Below are positions 8,830-17,813 of a DNA stretch of 64,000 nt, one piece after another (within the stretch, counting starts at the first letter, position 1; each line of letters starts with the position of its first letter). Origin of the DNA: Synoicihabitans lomoniglobus (GTDB lineage: Bacteria; Verrucomicrobiota; Verrucomicrobiia; Opitutales; Opitutaceae); assembly GCF_029023725.1 (NCBI RefSeq), contig NZ_CP119075.1, forward strand, positions 3,343,501-3,407,500, given 5' to 3'. A program made the position numbers and the translations under genes. The notes under the pieces are model-generated. The model ran no database searches. It had not been told where the DNA came from and saw only the letters and a program-made list of their open reading frames with translations.

Positions 8830-9809
8830 TGGGCCCGCGGTGATGCCGCGTCGGTCGGCATGGCGGATCGCAACTGATCCTCCAACCGGCCGATGCGCCA
8901 GTTGGCCTGCTCCAGCAGACGACGATTCACTGCGATCAAGTCGGCGACCAAGGCGAGCACCCACAGGAGCAACCCGGACCCGAGCAGCAGCGCCGACAGG
9001 ATCACGGACTGCACGTGACCTCCCCCCTCCCCGATTAAAAAGAAGTAGAAGAAACGCAGACCCAGCAACAGCCCCGCTCCCCCCACCAAGCCGCCGACCG
9101 TGAAGAAAAACGTCATCGGCCGGTAAACGACGAAAATGTGCAGCATGGTGAGCATGGAGCGCTTCACGTAGGATGGAATGCTCTTCACCAACCGCGATGG
9201 CCGCGTCACCCCGTTGACGCGCACCGGGACCGAGACGACGGCCATGCCGTTTTGCCCCGCTTGAATGATCGTCTCCAACGTATAAGTGTAACTGCTGAAC
9301 ACATTGAGTTTACGCGCCGCCTCGCGGCTGAACGCCCGGTAACCGCTCGGCGCATCCTGCACGTCGGTTCGACTGAGTGAGCGCGTGATAAAACTGCCAA
9401 ACCGCTGCAGGATCTTCTTCACCGGCGAAAAATGGGCAATCGAATCAATCGGCCGCGCGCCGATCACGATATCCGCCACGCCTTTTAGAATCGGTGTCGT
9501 CAACGCGGGTAAATCAGCCGCGCAATACTGATTGTCCGCATCGGTGTTGACGATGACATCCGCCCCGCGTTCCACCGCGGCGTCGAGCCCAGCGGCAAAC
9601 GCATGGGCGAGTCCCGAGTTCTGTGGCAGCCTGATCACGTGATCGACCCCGAGCAAGCGCGCCACCCCGCTCGTATCATCGGTGCTGCCATCATCGATCA
9701 CCAGCCACTCGACCGTGTCGAACCCCTCCACGACCCGTGGCAAATCCGCCAATGTCGCCGGCAGCGCGGCGGCTTCATTGAAGCAGGGGATTTGGATGAT
9801 GAGTTTCAC
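8817..9809 (-). CDS. Family 2 glycosyltransferase with two C-terminal membrane helices
   Basis: The 330-residue protein has a GT-A fold: IPCFNEA at 7-13, VIDDGSTDDT at 38-46 and the DXD-like NTDADNQY at 88-95. Two membrane segments follow at about 232-260 and 267-295. This layout is that of polyprenyl-phosphate hexose synthases such as GtrB/ArnC-type enzymes, which charge undecaprenyl phosphate with a sugar at the inner membrane. The start codon is GTG. It is the third gene of a minus-strand set with the split LtaS-like genes, and such lipid-linked sugars could feed the GT-C-like protein at 12928. The donor sugar cannot be told from sequence. Confidence 0.85.
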   Translation of the reverse strand: MKLIIQIPCFNEAAALPATLADLPRVVEGFDTVEWLVIDDGSTDDTSGVARLLGVDHVIRLPQNSGLAHAFAAGLDAAVERGADVIVNTDADNQYCAADLPALTTPILKGVADIVIGARPIDSIAHFSPVKKILQRFGSFITRSLSRTDVQDAPSGYRAFSREAARKLNVFSSYTYTLETIIQAGQNGMAVVSVPVRVNGVTRPSRLVKSIPSYVKRSMLTMLHIFVVYRPMTFFFTVGGLVGGAGLLLGLRFFYFFLIGEGGGHVQSVILSALLLGSGLLLWVLALVADLIAVNRRLLEQANWRIGRLEDQLRSAMPTDAASPRAHQPE

Positions 9810-9892
9810 AACGACGACCAGTCAGCGGCAACCGAACGACCCCGAACGTGGCCTCCCACCGCGTCCGACTTCAATCCTAGAAACGCCGCCGG

Positions 9893-11380
9893 TCACTCCG
9901 TCACCGAGCTGTCACCATCCGCCGACTCCGCACCAGCGCTGCTTCGCCGGGCCATGACCACCATCGTCGCCATCGCGACCGCCACCAGCAGCGGGATGAA
10001 ATGTCGCTGCTGCACCAACGTGAGCACCGAATCCCCCACATCCCCGACCTGATTCGCGTAGAGCAGATTGCTCACCGACGGGAAATCCTGGAAAAACTGA
10101 TAATAGATCACCACCGCGGTGGAGGTCAGCAACCACCCCATCGAGGCCAACGCCGCCACGCTCCACGCCAACCACGCCCGTCGTATGACCACCAACGGCA
10201 GCAATACCACCGCCCACAACGCGATCGAATAAACCACCGCCGTCGGCCAGACCGAAACGACCGCACTAAGCATCGCCCAATAGATCTCCAAAAAGGTAAA
10301 GAAAACCATCGTGAGCGCGTAGGCCCGCTCACCGGTGCGAGACCAAGGTTGGTTGATCACCACGCGCGCCAAGACCAACGCCAGCACCATGAACCAATAA
10401 CCCGTGACCACCAAATGGGCCAGAAGCCAAACTGCCGCCACGACCACGACCACGCGCACCGGCCCACGCCATCGCGTCGACACCCACGCCCGGATCCAAC
10501 CCGTCCACAACATCACCACCAACGCGACCACGCCCGTCAGATACCACAGTGGCGGCACCACCCGCACTTCGCGGTAGGTGAACCAGTCTCCGGCGTCATA
10601 CCACCGCACTTGATCCCAGACCAACCCCGGCCGCACGCGATAGTGTCCACTCGTCAGCGGGGTCACCGGCAGCCACATTGACGCGGCGGTCGCCCCCTTT
10701 TTCCACTCCACCTCCCCCAGGCGCGGCGACTCCACCCGGGTGTTCGAATCGACATCCCACACCTCGGCGGTCGCCGTATAGTCTCCGCGCGCCGCGTCGC
10801 GCCCGGACCAACTCCATCGCGCCGGCAGATGAAGCCTCGTCTGCGCCGGTAATATCCGGGGCAACCATGACCACTGCGGCTGATACCAGTCACGCGGCGG
10901 GATGTGCGCGATGCTTACACTGGGAAACGCGATCTCCGGCTTCTCATCGCGATACCAATACTCGCCCTCGACCACCGCATTGAACGACACCTGCAAGTGG
11001 TCCACGGCCGGATTGCGCAACACCATCGGCAGATCCAAATCAAACCCGGCGACCAACGTCCCGTCCGCGGTGGGCGTCCAGGGATAGCGCGCTCCGTCAG
11101 CCATCTCCAGACTGCCGTCGTCTCCATATACTTGATACGACAAATAAGAGCGGGGCTCGATCGCCTGCGCGGTTTCCACGCGGCCGGTTACGCTTAGTTT
11201 TTGCGTATTCGCATCAAACTCCGCCGTCACGTGCAGTTGATAGTCATCGCGGACGACCTCCGCCGTCGCGGTGGTTTTGGTCGCCAAATCGAGCTGGGCA
11301 TCCGGGATGGTCTGCGCGATCAGCCCTCCGGCCAGCAGCAGGCTCCACCCCCACGTCAACCGGCTTCGTCCCGTTCTCAT
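9893..11380 (-). CDS. Membrane protein of unknown function, possible membrane half of a split LtaS-like enzyme
   Basis: The protein is 495 residues from ATG 11380, which overlaps the stop of the upstream gene as ATGA. It has an N-terminal hydrophobic signal segment, then about 230 residues of extracytoplasmic, beta-rich sequence full of Trp and Tyr, then roughly seven membrane helices. Near the C-terminus it has YYQFFQDFPSVSNLLY followed by NQVGDVGDSVLTLV; this resembles the last membrane helix and amphipathic loop found just before the catalytic domain in LtaS-family phosphoglycerol transferases. The catalytic domain itself is encoded by the overlapping upstream gene. The pairing is inference; the beta-rich part matches nothing I recognise. 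Confidence 0.55.
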   Translation of the reverse strand: MRTGRSRLTWGWSLLLAGGLIAQTIPDAQLDLATKTTATAEVVRDDYQLHVTAEFDANTQKLSVTGRVETAQAIEPRSYLSYQVYGDDGSLEMADGARYPWTPTADGTLVAGFDLDLPMVLRNPAVDHLQVSFNAVVEGEYWYRDEKPEIAFPSVSIAHIPPRDWYQPQWSWLPRILPAQTRLHLPARWSWSGRDAARGDYTATAEVWDVDSNTRVESPRLGEVEWKKGATAASMWLPVTPLTSGHYRVRPGLVWDQVRWYDAGDWFTYREVRVVPPLWYLTGVVALVVMLWTGWIRAWVSTRWRGPVRVVVVVAAVWLLAHLVVTGYWFMVLALVLARVVINQPWSRTGERAYALTMVFFTFLEIYWAMLSAVVSVWPTAVVYSIALWAVVLLPLVVIRRAWLAWSVAALASMGWLLTSTAVVIYYQFFQDFPSVSNLLYANQVGDVGDSVLTLVQQRHFIPLLVAVAMATMVVMARRSSAGAESADGDSSVTE

Positions 11381-12708
11381 GGTGCGAGCAACTCCTCCGG
11401 ATGTTCGATGGCGAGGCGGGTAAGGATGTCCTGATCCACCGGCGGCTCCCACGGCTCCGCGGCCCCATTCACCTCCTGCAAACCGCGATGTTGGGCACCA
11501 AACGTCGTGCCCCATTGTCCCCAACCCGCCCCCGTGAAAGTGAGCGGCACGTCCAGGCCGAGTTCCTGCAAAATCATGACGGGCAGATCCTGCAAACCCG
11601 CCAGGGTAGTGACGCGCTGCGCGGGCCGGTCAAACCCTACCAACACCAAGGGCACGGTGTCCGGATACAAGCGCGGCGCGATCGAGTCGAGGTAGGCCTC
11701 CAACTCGACATCGATCGCGCTGTCGTGGTCGCCGTAGATCGCGATCAGGCAGTCTTCGAGAACACCGGCGTCCTGGAGCTGTTGAAAAAAGCCCTGCAAC
11801 GCGTGGTCCACATAGCGGGCGGAACGCACGTTTTCCACTTCGATGCGGCCGGGTTTCAGTCCCTGCGCATGGGCGATATGGTCGTAAGGATGGTGGTGCG
11901 TCAGCGTGATGACGTGCAAAAACAACGGCGACTCAGCCGCCGCAATCATCCGCGCGGCTTCGCCCAGCACGGCCTCGTCGGACCATCCCCAACCGATTTT
12001 GTCATCGAGGGGCAGGTCCTGCTGAAAACGCATTTCGTCATACCCCAGCGCCGTGTGGGCCTCCGCCCGATGCCAAAACACCCCGTTGAAGCCGTGAATC
12101 GAAGCCGTGTGATAGCCGGCCACGTGCAACACCCGGGGCAACGATGGCACCCGGGAAAGATCCTTCGAAACGTAAACCGGTTGACGCGCCAATGGCACCA
12201 GTGACGTGAGCACCAAAAATTCCCCGTCGGTCGTGCGACCGCTCCCGGTATTGTCCATCATATTGGCAAAGCTCACGTGCTTCGCGGCCAGGTCCTCGAG
12301 GAATGGCATGACCGGTTGGCCGTCCTTGCGGGCACCGATGACCAGTCCGTCCATGGATTCGAGTTGGATATACACCACATGCTTGCGGCGCGGGGGATGG
12401 CGGGCGGGCATCTCCGCCCGACGATGGGCCAACTCCCGCAAATAGGCCCGGTAAGGGGCCGGATCGATTTCATCGAGATGGGCGCGTCGCCACAGCCGAC
12501 CTGCCACGTCCACGACGTCGAACCAAAAATAACCTCCGTAGCCGAGTCGTTCGACCGACTGGCGGTTGATGAACCGGTTCTTCAGCAGCAGCGCCTCCCG
12601 CCGCGGCCACGCCACCAGCGCCACCGTCACGGTCAACACGCCCCACAACGCCCATCCATGCCATCGCCGCATGCGGATCATGGCGCAAACCGCGTCACCC
12701 GCCCCCAT
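11377..12708 (-). CDS. LtaS/OpgB-like phosphoglycerol transferase (sulfatase fold)
   Basis: The 443-residue protein has one membrane helix (about 18-36) and an extracytoplasmic alkaline-phosphatase-superfamily domain. Positions matching the LtaS active site are present: Glu117 in QLESMDG, Thr159 in GSGRTTDGEF, and Asp328-His329 in YGDHDS. The phosphoglycerol-pocket residues also appear, in HGFNGVFWHR (Trp213, Arg215) and THHHPYDH. LtaS and OpgB move glycerol phosphate from phosphatidylglycerol onto lipid-linked or periplasmic glycans. Unlike normal LtaS it lacks the five-helix membrane domain, which may be supplied by the 4-bp-overlapping downstream gene. The acceptor glycan is unknown. Confidence 0.8.
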   Translation of the reverse strand: MGAGDAVCAMIRMRRWHGWALWGVLTVTVALVAWPRREALLLKNRFINRQSVERLGYGGYFWFDVVDVAGRLWRRAHLDEIDPAPYRAYLRELAHRRAEMPARHPPRRKHVVYIQLESMDGLVIGARKDGQPVMPFLEDLAAKHVSFANMMDNTGSGRTTDGEFLVLTSLVPLARQPVYVSKDLSRVPSLPRVLHVAGYHTASIHGFNGVFWHRAEAHTALGYDEMRFQQDLPLDDKIGWGWSDEAVLGEAARMIAAAESPLFLHVITLTHHHPYDHIAHAQGLKPGRIEVENVRSARYVDHALQGFFQQLQDAGVLEDCLIAIYGDHDSAIDVELEAYLDSIAPRLYPDTVPLVLVGFDRPAQRVTTLAGLQDLPVMILQELGLDVPLTFTGAGWGQWGTTFGAQHRGLQEVNGAAEPWEPPVDQDILTRLAIEHPEELLAP

Positions 12709-12758
12709 TTGATAGTGAGGGCACGGAGCTTCGCGGGGCTGAAGAAAAACCGGTATTC

Positions 12759-12770
12759 TAACATGTGTTA
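12759..12770. promoter_or_regulatory. Perfect dyad in the divergent promoter region
   Basis: TAACATGTGTTA (TAACA, 2-bp spacer, TGTTA) sits in the 219-bp gap between the divergent LtaS-like and GT-C-like genes, 51 bp upstream of the former. The symmetry and position suit a small dimeric repressor, but no regulator gene is adjacent and chance is not excluded. Confidence 0.25.
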
Positions 12771-12927
12771 CAGTCGTGAAACTTTCAGCCCGCCCTGACG
12801 GCGCAACGCTATATTCCCCGACAGTTCAGCTGGCGCCACCCGCCATCGGGGGCCACCCGATCGACACCAATTAGTTACATTTGAAACCTCGACGCTACGA
12901 CGTCGCGGCGCTGAAACGTCGGCACCG

Positions 12928-15825
12928 ATGTTTGGAATGATATGCGCCGCCGGCTTTTTGACCGGCATCACGTGGGGCGGAGCCGCCGTGGCGCGTCGCT
13001 TGGTCCCGTCATGGTGGCAGGAAGCCTGGCCGGTGTTACGGCTGGCGCTGGCGATCGCCGTCGGTCTGCTGGCCGCGTTTCCCGTGCTGGCGGTTCCCGC
13101 TTGGTTTGGCGTCTTTTCGCCCCCGCTGATCGGACTGGGCGGTTGGATCGTCACGTGGTTTTGCCGCCACACATGGCGCGCCGCCGCGTCATCGTCCGTT
13201 CGCGGTAATCGCGTGCTGGCTGCGGCCGCATCGGGCCTCATCATTTGGAACGGCGTGTTCGCCACCGAGAGTATCTTCTCCGGCCGTGATCAGGGCGTGT
13301 ATTCCAACCATGCGGCCCATATCGCCCGCACCGGCGAATTGCGCGCCGACGCGATGTTCGAAGGTTTGTTCGAACCGGGAAATTTCGGGTTGGCCTCCGG
13401 TTCTCAAGCCGGGGGCTACTTCTTCGATACGGCGGCGAAGAACATCTATTTTCAGTTCGCGCCGACATTTGCGCTGTATCTCGCGCAAGCCTTTGGGATC
13501 GGCGCATTCTACGGTCTCTTCGCATTTAATCCCTTTCTTTCCGGTCTCAACGCCCTGCTGTTCTTCGCGCTCGCGCGCCGACTGCTAAGTCCACGGATCG
13601 CAGCTCTGACCACCGCCTATTTCGCGCTCAATATCAGCCAAATCTGGATCGTGCGCATCACCCTCAGCGAGGTGCTCACCCAGACGTGGCTGCTGGCGGG
13701 CTTGGTCCTGCTGCACCATGCCTTGTCGCGGCTTGATCGCCGCACCTTCACTTCCGGGGTGGTCCTGCTCGCAAGTTGCACGCTCGCTCGGGTCGACGCC
13801 TATTTGATCATCATTGCGATCTGCGGACTCGGGCTCTATCTGGCCCAGCTCCCGGATGATCATCCGCACGTCGACCGGCTGCGGGACATGGGTCGCCGCG
13901 GCACGTTGACCGCCTTGGTCATCAGCTTGATCGCATTGGCGTGGGGATACGCCACGTCGCCGGGATATTATGCCGATTTCAATCTGAAATTGGGCATGAT
14001 GGTGGGCTGCGCCGGCGTCCTCGCCGCGTTGGCCTGGGTGCCTCTCGGCCCCCGTTTTCGCGCCCGGCTGCACGCCGGCTTGGCCCGACGGGGAGTCTGG
14101 GAGGGCGGGGTCATCCTACTCGCCATCGCCGCTGGCTACGCCGTCTTCGTGCGACCACATGTTGAACCGTTCGCCGACTTCGTGCCGAGTATGGGCCAGC
14201 TCGGCCGCGACTACCGCGAAAACAGTCTGAAAGACCTCGGCGCCTACCTGTCGCTGCCGGGCATGGGTTTCGCGCTGGTGGGACTCGCGGTCGCGCTGCG
14301 CGGGGTGTTGCAAAAAAGGTCGCTCGTGCTGGCGCCCTTTCTGGCGGTCTGGTTTTCCTACTCGCTTTTGTATTCATACAATCCCTACATAAGCGTGGAC
14401 CATATTTGGAAGATCCGCCGGTTTGTGCCGATTGTTATTCCCGGCTTCGTATTGCTCGCCGGGATGGGCTTGGCCGCCACGCTGGCGCGTTCCCCGTCAC
14501 CGCGGTGGGCCGGACGAGGACTGGGGGCGGCCGCGATCGGTCTGCTGGGGTTTCTGGCGTTCAACGCTGCGCCCATCGCCTTCACCAAACTCAATGGCGG
14601 GGGCGTTGCTTTCATTGAACGCATTGCGCGCGCCATTCCGCCTCACGCGTTGGTCGTGACCAACGTCTACATTCCCCTCCTCGGTCCCCTGCAACTCGTC
14701 GAAGGGGTGGAGATGGTGCGCGCCTTGCCCGACGTGCCCGCGCAGCAGGCTCAGGCGAAACAAGTGGTCGATCGGGCGCTGGCGGCCGGACGCATCGTCA
14801 TGACCCTGAGCACCACCCCCTGGACCTCTCAGTCCGAGAAATCGGCGCAACGGTTCAGCCTCACCCATCCCACGTTGGCGCGCACCACCAATCCACCACC
14901 CCGTGAGATCAAACCGCGCACCCGCCACGCCTATCTGGCCCGGCTCAGTCCGTCCGGTCTGGGATTCGAACCCACGGCATCGACGATTCGTCTCGGTGCT
15001 CACCCCCTGTATGGCGTGGCGGAGTCGGGCTTCCTCGGCACGGAAACTTCGGGCGGAAACTCGTTTCGTTGGACCACCGGGGATGCGCGTTTGCGTTTGC
15101 CGGGAAGGTTTTCCCATCCGCCGTTGAGTGCGCGGGTGGATATCGTCGGAGCCGGTCCCGATGGCTCGCGCGTGCAGATCTCAATTGGTGGTAAAGTGGC
15201 CTTTGACGAGATGGTTCCTGCGTCGGGCGGAGTCTTCGCGCTCGATGTCGCAGCAGTCGACTGGTCTCAACCCGAGGTGGAGATCGCCGTCCGGAGCGGC
15301 ACCTTCGTCCCGTCTCAAGCCTACCCGGACTCCACCGACGATCGCACCCTTGGGGTGAGGCTCGCGGGAATCGACCTGCGCGTGCGCCCGGCTGCTTACG
15401 AGGGACAGATCACCCTCGGTTTTCGGCGTCGCACCGACGTGCGGGAGGCGGGCCTGTATTTACCGGAAACCATCAAAGGCCAGGATGCGCGTTGGACCGA
15501 CGGCCACGCCACGTTTGAGATGGACTTCGGTGACGCCACGCAACCTCGCCAGCTCACGATTTCCACCGTGTCCATCCCGCCCCGAGGCACCAGGCTGCGC
15601 GTGCGGTGGAACGGGGTTGAGGTTGAGGACGTGGACCTGTCCGACGCCGCCAACAGCGTCGTGGTGGACCTGCACGACCTGCCGCCCTCTCGCCACGCTA
15701 GACTGGAGATCATCAGCGACGCGTTCGTCCCGGCGGAGTTTTACGAAAACTCCGAAGATGCCCGTTCGTTGGGCATCATGATCGCCCCTCTGCATCTCAC
15801 GCTGGAGCCGGTCGAAACCCCGTGA
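12928..15825 (+). CDS. Large GT-C-like membrane protein with C-terminal beta-sandwich region
   Basis: The 965-residue protein has about 12 hydrophobic segments over residues 1-550 and a soluble, extracytoplasmic part of about 400 residues. The first long loop contains SGRDQGVYSNHAAHIARTG (about 117-135); an acidic residue in this position is the catalytic feature of lipid-sugar-dependent glycosyltransferases of the GT39/GT83 (PMT, ArnT) type. The C-terminal part has repeated beta-strand patterns, with two internal copies of a motif like FVPSQAYPDSTDDRTLGV (near 15305 and 15725), suggesting two carbohydrate-binding-like modules. It is divergent from the LtaS-like operon, consistent with joint work on a surface glycan. 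The family assignment is by architecture. Confidence 0.6.
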   Translation: MFGMICAAGFLTGITWGGAAVARRLVPSWWQEAWPVLRLALAIAVGLLAAFPVLAVPAWFGVFSPPLIGLGGWIVTWFCRHTWRAAASSSVRGNRVLAAAASGLIIWNGVFATESIFSGRDQGVYSNHAAHIARTGELRADAMFEGLFEPGNFGLASGSQAGGYFFDTAAKNIYFQFAPTFALYLAQAFGIGAFYGLFAFNPFLSGLNALLFFALARRLLSPRIAALTTAYFALNISQIWIVRITLSEVLTQTWLLAGLVLLHHALSRLDRRTFTSGVVLLASCTLARVDAYLIIIAICGLGLYLAQLPDDHPHVDRLRDMGRRGTLTALVISLIALAWGYATSPGYYADFNLKLGMMVGCAGVLAALAWVPLGPRFRARLHAGLARRGVWEGGVILLAIAAGYAVFVRPHVEPFADFVPSMGQLGRDYRENSLKDLGAYLSLPGMGFALVGLAVALRGVLQKRSLVLAPFLAVWFSYSLLYSYNPYISVDHIWKIRRFVPIVIPGFVLLAGMGLAATLARSPSPRWAGRGLGAAAIGLLGFLAFNAAPIAFTKLNGGGVAFIERIARAIPPHALVVTNVYIPLLGPLQLVEGVEMVRALPDVPAQQAQAKQVVDRALAAGRIVMTLSTTPWTSQSEKSAQRFSLTHPTLARTTNPPPREIKPRTRHAYLARLSPSGLGFEPTASTIRLGAHPLYGVAESGFLGTETSGGNSFRWTTGDARLRLPGRFSHPPLSARVDIVGAGPDGSRVQISIGGKVAFDEMVPASGGVFALDVAAVDWSQPEVEIAVRSGTFVPSQAYPDSTDDRTLGVRLAGIDLRVRPAAYEGQITLGFRRRTDVREAGLYLPETIKGQDARWTDGHATFEMDFGDATQPRQLTISTVSIPPRGTRLRVRWNGVEVEDVDLSDAANSVVVDLHDLPPSRHARLEIISDAFVPAEFYENSEDARSLGIMIAPLHLTLEPVETP

Positions 15826-15840
15826 TCAATCCGCGATATC

Positions 15841-16380
15841 TCAGCTGATTTTACGAATGGTGTCGCCGACGCGGATCACGCCGCCTTGCACGATCGTCGT
15901 ATTGATGCCGCGCAAATTGAGCGCACGCCCCGACGGCGAATTGACAAACTTCATGGCATCGAGACCGAAGCGACTGATGAACTTGCTGCAGCCGGTGTGG
16001 GGTTCGGCCGTCACTTCCACGACGGCTTGATCGCCGATCGCCACGCGCGTTCCCGCCGGCAGGTTGACCTCGCCGATATCGAAATCGACATAGAGTTGAT
16101 CTCCCGCCAACGCCCACCGGTCCCGCGACTGCGCCACGAGTTGCGCCGCGCGCGAGTTCATGAGGGTCAGCTGGCAATCACGATTGGCTTTCCCCTGACT
16201 CCAATTGTCCCCGACCAATCCCACCTCCACCGACAACTCGGCTTCATCGAGCAACTCCCGCTCGTCGGTGACCGGCCGCCGCGCAATCATCTCCAATTTG
16301 CCCTCGTCCGACGAAGCCGCTGCGATTTCCGGCAACCCTTCGACGAGTTGATCGTGATTGAGATGAATGACGGTGCTCAT
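15841..16380 (-). CDS. MOSC domain protein
   Basis: The 179-residue protein corresponds to a stand-alone MOSC domain. It includes GTRVAIGDQAVVEVTAEP, the conserved cysteine in HTGCSKF and the tail GGVIRVGDTIRK. MOSC domains occur in molybdenum-cofactor sulfurases and the YiiM/mARC groups and probably transfer sulfur or handle Moco-linked substrates. ATG 16380 was chosen because the upstream extension reads through the promoter area of the neighbouring divergent gene. No molybdenum genes lie nearby, so the substrate is unknown. Confidence 0.8.
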   Translation of the reverse strand: MSTVIHLNHDQLVEGLPEIAAASSDEGKLEMIARRPVTDERELLDEAELSVEVGLVGDNWSQGKANRDCQLTLMNSRAAQLVAQSRDRWALAGDQLYVDFDIGEVNLPAGTRVAIGDQAVVEVTAEPHTGCSKFISRFGLDAMKFVNSPSGRALNLRGINTTIVQGGVIRVGDTIRKIS

Positions 16381-16508
16381 GGTGGGCGTAAAGGAATGCA
16401 AAATGTGAACGGCCGTCACGCCTCCATTCGCAACCACCGCCAACGCCTGTTTAAAATTCCTGGAACTTTATGTGCGATTCCATCTGCGGCGGGTGCTACA
16501 GAGCATTG

Positions 16509-17813
16509 ATGGAAGACGACGCCCAACTGCTCCACCGGTTCAGCGTGCACCGCGACCAAACAGCCTTCGCGACGCTGGTCCGTCGTCACCTTGATTGGGT
16601 GTATTCTGCGGCGGTGCGGCAGCTCAACGGCGATACCCACCTCGCTCGCGACGCCACCCAGCTCGTGTTCACTGCCCTCGCCCGCCATGCCGCGAAACTC
16701 GCTACTCATCCTCGTCTGAGTGGCTGGTTGTTCACCACCACGCGATTCACCACCGCCAAACTCATTCGCACCGAACACCGACGCCGCGTTCGTGAAGCGG
16801 CCTCCGCCATGTCCGAACTCACATCCGACCACGACGCCAACCACGCCGACTGGTCACGCCTGCAGCCGATCGTCGACGCGGCTCTGGCCGAACTCTCCGA
16901 CGACGATCGCGACGCCGTCATCCTCCGATTCTTCGAAAACCAGGACTACACCACCATTGGCGCCCGGTTCACCGTTTCGCCCAACGCGGCCCGCATGCGC
17001 GTCGAACGCGCCCTCGATAAACTCAATACCGTGCTCTCGCGCCGGGGCATATCGTCAACCGGTGCCGCCCTGGGCGCGGTATTGGGCACGCACGCACTCA
17101 CCGCCGCCCCCGCGGGACTGGCCGGCACGATCACGACCACTGCCATCGCCGGATCCGGGCTCGCCGCAACCACCACCCTGTCCGTCATCACCATGCTCAA
17201 AGCCCCCCTGATCGCCACCACCATCGTGCTCGCCACCGGCGGTGCCCTGCTTTCCTTCGAGAATCAACCTCCGGAAAATCGGCGCGATTCATCGGCTACG
17301 CCTCCTCGCCCGCCACCTGCGCTTTCCGACACCGCGACGCCAGTCTCAATCGAACCAACGCCGAATTCCGTCCCGCCGGTCACCGACGCTGACTATGCCT
17401 CGCTCCAACACGAGGTCACCACGTTGCAATCACGACTCGCCGCCTTGGATCAAGAGGCGGTGACCAAGCTCCCCCGGGTGGCACCCCCGGGAAAGGTTTA
17501 CAGCATCTCGGAGCTCGATGTGGTGCCCAAGCCCGATATGCGCGTAAGGCCCGCCTACCCCAAATCCCTCCGCGACGAAGGCGTGGAAGGCCAGGCCGTC
17601 ATCGCCATCACCATCGATGCCGCCGGTGAAGTGCGCGACCTCGAGACCCTCAGCGCCACGCACGAAGCATTCGCCGAGGCCGCGCTGGCCGCAGTCGTGG
17701 GCTGGACGTTCCAGCCGGGAGAGCGGGCCGGACTCCCGGTCAACGCGCGGGTCAATATTCCGATCAAATTCACCACCAGCTCCGAAAGCTCTCCCGTCGA
17801 TGACTGGTTCTAG
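16509..17813 (+). CDS. ECF sigma factor fused to a membrane segment and a TonB C-terminal domain
   Basis: The 434-residue protein starts with an ECF sigma-70 module: region 2 at about 1-75 (LVRRHLDWVYSAAVRQL) and region 4 at about 110-170 (LSDDDRDAVILRFFENQDYT). A Gly/Ala/Thr-rich stretch and a hydrophobic helix at about 231-250 follow, then a Pro-rich and coiled segment, then a TonB C-terminal domain at about 331-425 (YPKSLRDEGVEGQAVIAITI, VVGWTFQPGERAGLPV). Membrane tethering of a sigma factor implies control by release or by the periplasmic domain. ATG 16509 gives the usual family start; ATG 16470 is an alternative. The next gene overlaps by 14 bp. Confidence 0.85.
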   Translation: MEDDAQLLHRFSVHRDQTAFATLVRRHLDWVYSAAVRQLNGDTHLARDATQLVFTALARHAAKLATHPRLSGWLFTTTRFTTAKLIRTEHRRRVREAASAMSELTSDHDANHADWSRLQPIVDAALAELSDDDRDAVILRFFENQDYTTIGARFTVSPNAARMRVERALDKLNTVLSRRGISSTGAALGAVLGTHALTAAPAGLAGTITTTAIAGSGLAATTTLSVITMLKAPLIATTIVLATGGALLSFENQPPENRRDSSATPPRPPPALSDTATPVSIEPTPNSVPPVTDADYASLQHEVTTLQSRLAALDQEAVTKLPRVAPPGKVYSISELDVVPKPDMRVRPAYPKSLRDEGVEGQAVIAITIDAAGEVRDLETLSATHEAFAEAALAAVVGWTFQPGERAGLPVNARVNIPIKFTTSSESSPVDDWF

